DNA of 64,000 nt from Haematobia irritans (Eukaryota > Arthropoda > Insecta > Diptera > Muscidae). The notes beneath the pieces were generated by a model that worked only from the letters and a program-made list of their open reading frames with translations, did no database searches and was not told the origin of the DNA. The translations under genes were made by a program, and so were the position numbers. Shown piece after piece: positions 57,269 through 64,000 of this stretch; position 1 is the stretch's first letter; the number at the start of each line of letters is the position of its first letter. The stretch lies in NCBI RefSeq assembly GCF_050003625.1, contig NC_134400.1, forward strand, positions 64,841,011 through 64,905,010, given 5' to 3'.

Positions 57269-58204
57269 AAGGGTGATTCTTTTGAGGTTAGGATTTTCAT
57301 GCATTAGTATTTGACAGATCACGTGGGATTTCAGACATGGTGTCAAAGAGAAAGATGCTCAGTATGCTTTGACATTTCATCATGAATAGACTTACTAACG
57401 AGCAACGCTTGCAAATCATTGAATTTTATTACCAAAATCAGTGGCAGAAAATCCGCTTTTTTATCGACAAATTTTGTTCAGCGATGAGGCTCATTTCTGG
57501 TTGAATGGCTACGTAAATAAGCAAAATTGCCGCATTTGGAGTGAAGAGCAACCAGAAGCCGTTCAAGAACTGCCCATGCATCCCGAAAAATGCACTGTTT
57601 GGTGTGGTTTGTACGCTGGTGGAATCATTGGACCGTATTTTTTCAAAGATGCTGTTGGACGCAACGTTACGGTGAATGGCGATCGCTATCGTTCGATGCT
57701 AACAAACTTTTTGTTGCCAAAAATGGAAGAACTGAACTTGGTTGACATGTGGTTTCAACAAGATGGCGCTACATGCCACACAGCTCGCGATTCTATGGCC
57801 ATTTTGAGGGAAAACTTCGGAGAACAATTCATCTCAAGAAATGGACCGGTAAGTTGGCCACCAAGATCATGCGATTTGACGCCTTTAGACTATTTTTTGT
57901 GGGGCTACGTCAAGTCTAAAGTCTACAGAAATAAGCCAGCAACTATTCCAGCTTTGGAGGACAACATTTCCGAAGAAATTCGGGCTATTCCAGCCGAAAT
58001 GCTCGAAAAAGTTGCCCAAAATTGGACTTTCCGAATGGACCACCTAAGACGCAGCCGCGGTCAACATTTAAATGAAATTATCTTCAAAAAGTAAATGTCA
58101 TGGACCAATCTAACGTTTCAAATAAAGAACCGATGAGATTTTGCAAATTTTATGCGTTTTTTTTTTTTTTTTTAAAGTTATCAAGCTCTTAACAAATCAC
58201 CCTT
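57269..58204 (+). mobile_element. Unit 2 mariner-like element with deleted transposase
   Basis: TA-flanked (57267-57268, 58205-58206), with the same ends, the same internal deletion and the same truncated transposase (57441-58094) as unit 1. The matching deletion and insertion point show that the mariner was present before the unit was multiplied. Confidence 0.92.
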
Positions 58205-58206
58205 TA

Positions 58207-59721
58207 TATATTTTATTTTGATGAAAATGAATAAATTATACAAAATTCATAGAATTTTGGCTTTGACTTTCAATTTGAAGTGGGGATATCATTCATACAA
58301 ATTTAGCTTGAAAAGTATTTGCAACGATGTTAATTTTGAATTTGACTCGCATCGAAAATTGTTTGACAAATTATTGAGTAGCGATGCATTTCAATTTGAG
58401 GATAACACTTGAGATATTATTGTTAATGTGTTGAATTTCACTGTTGAGGGTAATGTCTGTTTTTTGTTGAGAACGCGATTTTCTCAACAATTTCTCAACT
58501 TGAATATTACCCTAATCCTTTGAAAAAATGTTTGAAAAATTGTTGAAATTTAGCATTTTTCAAACGTTTGTGTTTATTGGGAATAATACATTTTATACCC
58601 AGTACGATATCGTACCGCATAGGAACATGATTGGTCCTAACGGACGGAAATATGGTAAGGGTACCTTTGGTGAAATCTTGTGCAAAACCATCTTTCACTT
58701 AGTTTCACGTTGCGGACAAGAACACATCGGCAAATGGGCAAAAAATTAGAAAAAAGTAATAAAGTATATATTTGGATTGATAGTGTGTTTTGTAATTGAA
58801 AATATTTAAGGAGATTAACAAAGAAATAGAATTCTGTGAACAAAAAAGTTTGGAAACTATCAAAGCGTAGACATAACCCGGTTCGACTCAGTGGTGGGGA
58901 CGCTAGCTGTACTCACCACGTGTTTGAGACAGTACACTAGCACAGACACCTATGGTTGTCGAATTAAATGGTGGAGAGAGTTAAATATCCAGAGAAGGGG
59001 AACCAAACAAAAAAATATAAACATTTGTCCGCAGAAATTGGAAAAATTCCAGGTAAATATGTCGTTGTCCATTTTGTAATTGTCCCAACGTGTTCATTAA
59101 CAAAATATAAAATATTTTACCTGATTACCTTTGATATAACAACTTCTGTTGGAATATCGAAGGTGCTCAACAAATTTCTTTGTAAATCCACAAAAAGAAA
59201 TTGTAAAATAATATGTAAAACGTGTAAAATACAAAAAAAGTGCTTCATGTGCACTACAAAAGGATTCAACTTTATACTGTAAACCGTTAAACAACACTCT
59301 GAAAAAAATATACTTACCTGATTAAACAATACCCAATATATACTACAAAAATTTGAATATTTTATGATTAAATATAAAACAAAAATATCTGAAAACATTG
59401 AAAAATTCATATCAAGAAAAAAAAAATAAGACGAAACAAAGCTAGATACTACAAACCGTCTAGCTACATTGTTAAAAAAAAAATATATGCATATATATAT
59501 GTATGTATGTATGTATATGTATATATGCATGTGTATGCACATTTACCAAATTAAACAAAAACTAATGAAACTACTATATGTACAATTCTTAAAATTACTT
59601 ATATATAAATAAAATGATTTGTTCTATGTGTAACGATTTGTAAATTATTGGATAAAAATGTAAAAAAAAAAACAAAAAAATGAATATAAAAACGTTAAGA
59701 TAAAAACATAAAATCTCTGTT
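58207..59721 (+). other. Unit 2 non-coding stretch, right of mariner
   Basis: Repeats 50635-52150, including the nested inverted repeat near 58447-58513 and the TATG microsatellite near 59490-59520. No gene is seen. Confidence 0.5.
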
Positions 59722-59833
59722 ACAAATCTTTATCAAAATCATATGTACAAAACCCCACATATAATTTATTGAAATATTTAACTATTATATTAATCTTTAA
59801 CATTTCATTTTTTTATCAAAAAAAAAAAAAAAA

Positions 59834-60184
59834 GCTGCACAGGCTGACATGATGCGTATGTTAGAAGACAGACTCGCAGTTATGATACCACAGGCTATTA
59901 GGAATTCTATTGATTCACAGGGAAATCTTTCATTTGATAATTATAATCAGAGACAGAATATATTGGCATATGGACAGGTGGATAACGGCCCACGTCAGGG
60001 ACAACAACGACCCAATTTTCATTCGTCATTTCACAATACACCAAATCAAACTTTGCCTTCAACGTATCCTTCTTATCCTCGACCGCAACAACCAGGTTAT
60101 AATACACTAGATATGCCTCAACAATATTCGCCTTTTGTACCAAAACCAATTACACCGTTGCAATTGCAAAAGTGGAAGATATGA
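59834..60184 (+). pseudogene. gag: Unit 3 Gag fragment
   Basis: Third copy of the truncated Gag piece after an A-run; the coding part reads the same as in units 1 and 2. Confidence 0.7.
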
Positions 60185-61419
60185 TTTTTTATTTGGTTCC
60201 ACATTTAAAACAAAGTTTAATAATAGGATATGATTTGTGGCAAAAGTTAGGAATAAAGATAATAATGGATAACAGCTCCATTTGTGAAATTGAGTCTCCC
60301 GAGGAGAACAACAACATGCATGAACTGACTGAGAAGGTCAAACTCTCATTCCGGTGCTACTCGAAATTTGGTCTTGGCAAAACTAACTTGGAAAAACACT
60401 ACATAGACGTTGGAAATGCAACCCCAAAGAAAATGAGATATTTTCCAGTTAGTCCGGCCGTACAAAAACTTTTATATGAGGAATTGGATCGAATGATCGA
60501 ATTAGATGTGATCGAAGTAGCAAAGAATGCAGAATGGAATAATAGAGTGACATTAGTGATTAAACCCAATAAAAATCGTTTATGTTTGGACGCGAGGGAG
60601 TTAAACAAAGTAACTCGAAAGGATGCATATCCTTTACCAAACATAGATGGTTTATTGGCTAGACTTGGTGACACATTTTACATTTCCGCCATAGATCTGA
60701 AGGACGCATTTTGGCAGATTCCTCTGGAGGAATCAAGTCGGCCGTTGACAGCGTTCACAGTCCAAGGCAGGCCACATTACCAATGGCTGTGCAACGCTGC
60801 GCAACGAATGTGCCGACTTATGGATAAAGTGATTCCTTCAGAGTTGAGAGACCGTGTGTTTGTGTACCTAGACGATCTATTGGGTGTGTCACCGAACTTC
60901 CAGGTACACATGGAAATGTTGAATGTTGTAGGGAATAAGTTGACAGCCGCAGGTTTGACCATTAACATGGAAAAATCGAAATTTTGTTATCGCGAATTGA
61001 AATACCTTGGCTATATTGTCGGAGCAGGTAAATTGAAACCTGATCCTTCAAAAGTAGAAGCCATAACAAACATTAAGCCACCGAGGAACCAGAAAGACGT
61101 AAGAAAGTTTTTAGGGACTGTGGGATGGTATAGACGAGTCATCCACGAATTCTCTACCCTCACAGCACCTCTCACGGACACTTTAAAAAAATCGCCTATA
61201 TTTATATTGACACTTGAGGCATTAGAATCATTCGAGAAGTTGAAAATTTGTTTAGTTTCGAGTCCTGTTCTGACGACCCCAGATTTTGAGCGACCGTTCT
61301 ATATTCAGTGCGATGCTTCAAACGTTGGTGTTGGTGCAGTGCTTTTTCAAAAAGACGATAATGATGGTGAGTATCCCATCGAATTTTTTTTCGAAGAAAT
61401 TAAACAATGTCCAACGTAA
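60172..61419 (+). pseudogene. Unit 3 end of protease, RT and start of RNase H
   Basis: The longest RT frame of the three (415 codons), since neither the unit 1 base loss nor the unit 2 extra A is present. It runs from the protease tail through LCLDARELNK, YLDD and the thumb into the first RNase H Asp box. It still lacks FTVMPFG and carries the 21-bp loss before the connector. It ends at the EIKQ frame shift shared by all units. Confidence 0.88.
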
Positions 61420-61579
61420 TTACTCAACAACTGAAAAGGAATATTTAGCCGTTATTCTGGCAATTAAGCGTTTTAGACAGTATGTGGAACTTATGGACTT
61501 GAAATTGCAAGGTTACAAATTTTCTATTGAACATAGAAAAGGAACCAAGAATATAGTCCAGGATATGTTGTCTGGTTGA
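61286..61579 (+). pseudogene. Unit 3 RNase H, second frame
   Basis: Continues RNase H after the shared frame shift (NYSTTEKEYLAV). The TDH half is deleted and the frame ends after MLSG, as in units 1 and 2. The first part of this frame is out of phase with the gene. Confidence 0.8.
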
Positions 61580-62854
61580 GCATAGATGAACTTTTAGTGG
61601 AGGATAATGGCATAATCAATTTCGAATCAGAGGCTTTTAAAAGTGAGGATTATCTATCTCTTATGGATACTATTGAACAAAACCAAAACCGACTACCCGA
61701 CTTGAAAGTCTGTGATGGAATTGTGTATAAAAGAGTTAGATTTAATCGAGATGAAGTTGAGTCAGAAGGCAGTTGTTGGCGAATTTGGCCTCCACAGGAA
61801 TTGACCGAGGGGATAATTGTGAAATCGCACGATGAAAATACTATTCATAGTGGCATGGCAAAGACATTGGAAAATGTTAGGCAACATTTTTATTGGCCAT
61901 CAATGGTCACCCAAATAAGAGATGTGATGTTTGAAATGTGATGTTTGCAAGGAAGTGAAACATCCAAAACAGACGTTAAGACCTCCTATGGGTAATGAAT
62001 TTGTCACACAAAGACCATTTCAGAAAATCTACATTGATTTTTTAGGACCTTACCCACCGACGAAATCTGGTAAAGCCTTTCTTTTTATAGTATTGGATCA
62101 CAAACCCAAATTTGTTTTATTAAAGGCTATGAGCAAAGCCATAACAAAATCTGTAAATAAATTCCTGGTAGAAGAAGTTTTCCATAAATTCGGAGTACCT
62201 GAATTCATACACTCCGATAATGGAAAACAATTCTTATCAGATTCATTTCAAGATCTGTTGAGAATGTTTGGCATACGACATATTCGTTCACCAATTCACT
62301 CCCCACAGGCAAATGCAAGTGAGCGAGTGAATCAAACGATTTTAAGCAGCATTAGGTGTTATCTGAAAACAGATCATTCCAAATGGGATGAAAATATTTC
62401 GAAAATAGAGTGTTCCTTACGATCCACCATACATTCGTCAACAGGTACATCACCCTATTTTGCTCTCACAGGATATCAGATGATAACACATGCTGATGCC
62501 TATAAAATCTTAAGGAAATTGAATGCTCTGGAGGATGGTGAGACAATGATTTTACCTAAAGCGGACCAGATGCAAATCTTGCACAAAAAGATTAAGAAAA
62601 AATTACACGAAGCATATGAGCGAAATGTCAGGTCTTATAACAGGAGAAGCCGCTTTACGACATTTCATGAAGGACAAGAAGTCTTTAGGAAAAAATTCGT
62701 GCAAAGCAATTTCTTAAAGGGGATAAATGCAAAATTATGTAGACCTTGGCTAAAGTGCCGAATTCGAAAGGCAATTGGAAATTGCCAATACGAAGTGGAA
62801 ACACTAAAAGGACAGTATATCGGGGTCATACACGCACAGCATTTAAGGGTATAG
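61576..62854 (+). pseudogene. Unit 3 integrase
   Basis: Same arrangement as in the other units: the first half ends after DVMFEM, the second frame (61931-62854) holds CDVC and the complete core and C-terminus. One private residue change, Pro for Arg in GPYPPTKSG. Confidence 0.88.
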
Positions 62855-64000
62855 AACAATATATACATATAACTGATAATAATTCTTACCGACAAGATCT
62901 ATATGATCGGCCTTCAAAGCTTCAATGTAAAATTTAAATTTCGGCATTCAACGTTCAAAGAAATATATCCAATCCTTTTTGTTTTGTTGACGCAGCACCT
63001 TTGAAAAAAAGAGAAAACGGCTTTAGTTCAATTAGACATTTTTCATAAACCTGTAAGAAAAGAAGAAAAAGAATAAATTAGTATTTGCCAAAATTAATAT
63101 GAAATGCATAAAGAAGAGAACTTATCTTAGCCGTATTGTAGAAGAAAAGTATTGTCTCTTATTTCCAACATTAATAATGCATTGTTGTAATCAAGTCATC
63201 AGATAATATCCAAAATCGCTTTTAGTTTCATTTATATGAGAATAATCATTGTCCTACTGTTTAACCTTTTTACGTGAATTTCCACACAGTATGTTCGTAA
63301 ATTATGCCATAGACATCTTTAACAACCATTTCACACAAGCCACACGAAAATAGTCCCTAAATTGTGAGAAACACGTGTCATTAAAGGAAACGAACATGAT
63401 ATACCTGCAAATAGAAAAATTATTAGAAATTGCTGTATCTAAATGATTTTCAAAAATACGTATCTATTTACAATGCAAAGATTTTAAACCAGGTACATAA
63501 ATAAATTCCATAGCCATAGTCCATACACATTTGCCAATCCAAACCAAATTCCTTGTAATATTAGTTGGGCCACAACAATTAGGTATATATTGTCTATAGC
63601 CACACACAAGAATGCATCAGGTAGAACAATTCACACTTGGAACAATCAAAACAACCCGTTTTATCCATGATAATTGGCAATAGACACTAGACAGACATCA
63701 ATTTCTGAATGTTCGCCAGCAAGAAAATTCCTTGTACCTGTATAAAAATAAAAAGGGACATTTATGAAAATTGGTCAAGGCAGTAACATTCACAACATAA
63801 AATAAAAACAAAAACCACAACATTTCTTTACATAACTTACCTTTGTAACCAGTCCATTATTGAATAGGCATAATTACATCACAGACGGCAACATAAACTA
63901 TTCCTTTTTATCTATCTTTCCTCTCTGGAACTTAAACAAAATCATTTCTATTTTTTACACGAAAATTCGTCCAAATGACCCAAACATAATGTGGAAGTTT
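62855..64000 (+). other. Unit 3 non-coding stretch to the window end
   Basis: Follows 47727 and 55298 with few differences. No gene is seen; the unit's mariner would lie beyond the window. Confidence 0.5.

Larger units (their letters stand above)
52151..59721 (+). repeat. Tandem unit 2 (about 7.57 kb)
   Basis: Same content and order as unit 1. Private changes noted: Asp to Tyr in the LCLYARELNK box of RT, one extra A in the run near 53640, and a 9-bp loss (ATAATTGTG) near 54265. Confidence 0.92.
59722..64000 (+). repeat. Tandem unit 3, cut by the window end
   Basis: The first 4.3 kb of another unit, ending about 1 kb before the position of the mariner. Private change: an in-frame 21-bp loss near 60330 (seven residues, HEQNRIL). 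It shares several bases with unit 2 against unit 1. Confidence 0.92.

Noticed and set aside
44576..64000. Array explained as LTR-to-LTR recombination of one Gypsy
   Set aside because: The unit border lies at a truncated gag after an A-run, and no complete LTR pair or primer site is seen in the unit.
44576..64000. CRISPR or other prokaryotic repeat array
   Set aside because: The units are 7.57 kb of transposon DNA; no short regular repeats with spacers occur in this window.

Overview
The window is eukaryotic repeat DNA, almost certainly from a dipteran and most likely a calyptrate fly close to house or stable flies. The organism is an inference from the element mix: Ty3/Gypsy elements of several lineages, an env-bearing errantivirus-like element, a LOA-type LINE, a tRNA-derived SINE with a TTAGG-like tail, hAT, mariner and PIF-type DNA elements. 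I see no host gene, no bacterial-style operon and no CRISPR. Nearly every coding region is a transposon gene, and nearly all are broken.

Region by region. (1) 1-1616: unrecognised AT-rich DNA, one hAT-like end, then a decayed errantivirus-like pol. (2) 1617-1716: a 100-N gap. (3) 1717-21116: a nested stack. The outer element (called G1, plus strand) is a Gypsy with a SAP-domain Gag. A TA-flanked DNA element (3182-5216) lies in its gag. Its 3' LTR is cut at 7027 and resumes at 20981. The cut is a hAT element (7028-20972, 8-bp target duplication CACCAGAT). Inside the hAT sits a long-LTR Gypsy with a RING-like Gag (G2, 7081-20297, 4-bp duplication ACGT). A PIF-type element (12807-14450) interrupts G2's RNase H, and 1,873 bp of G2 is duplicated in tandem. 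(4) 21117-29040: three pieces of one LOA-type LINE in orientations -, +, -, with a SINE in the first. (5) 29053-32200: a second G1 copy on the minus strand. It keeps a 777-codon frame that joins Gag directly to integrase, with no protease, RT or RNase H. (6) 32204-32497: about 144 TA dinucleotides. (7) 32498-44575: a minus-strand errantivirus-like element with env (G5). A 412/mdg1-like element (G4, 34097-40778, duplication ACAT) splits its env, and a TA-flanked element splits its RT. (8) 44576-64000: two full units and a partial third unit of a tandem repeat of about 7.57 kb, made of a dead Gypsy pol, non-coding DNA and a deleted mariner.

The genes do not form a host pathway. They are successive Gag, protease, RT, RNase H, integrase, Env and transposase modules from at least a dozen insertions. 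Target-site duplications give an insertion order for several of them. The most unusual items are the Gag-integrase family lacking RT, present in two copies with the same deletion; the tandem array whose units share inactivating lesions, so it grew at the DNA level; and a LINE and a SINE that seem to share a 3' tail.

Limits: family names come from motif recognition without database searches. Percent identities were not computed. Long, nearly identical repeats next to a gap could be partly assembly artefacts.
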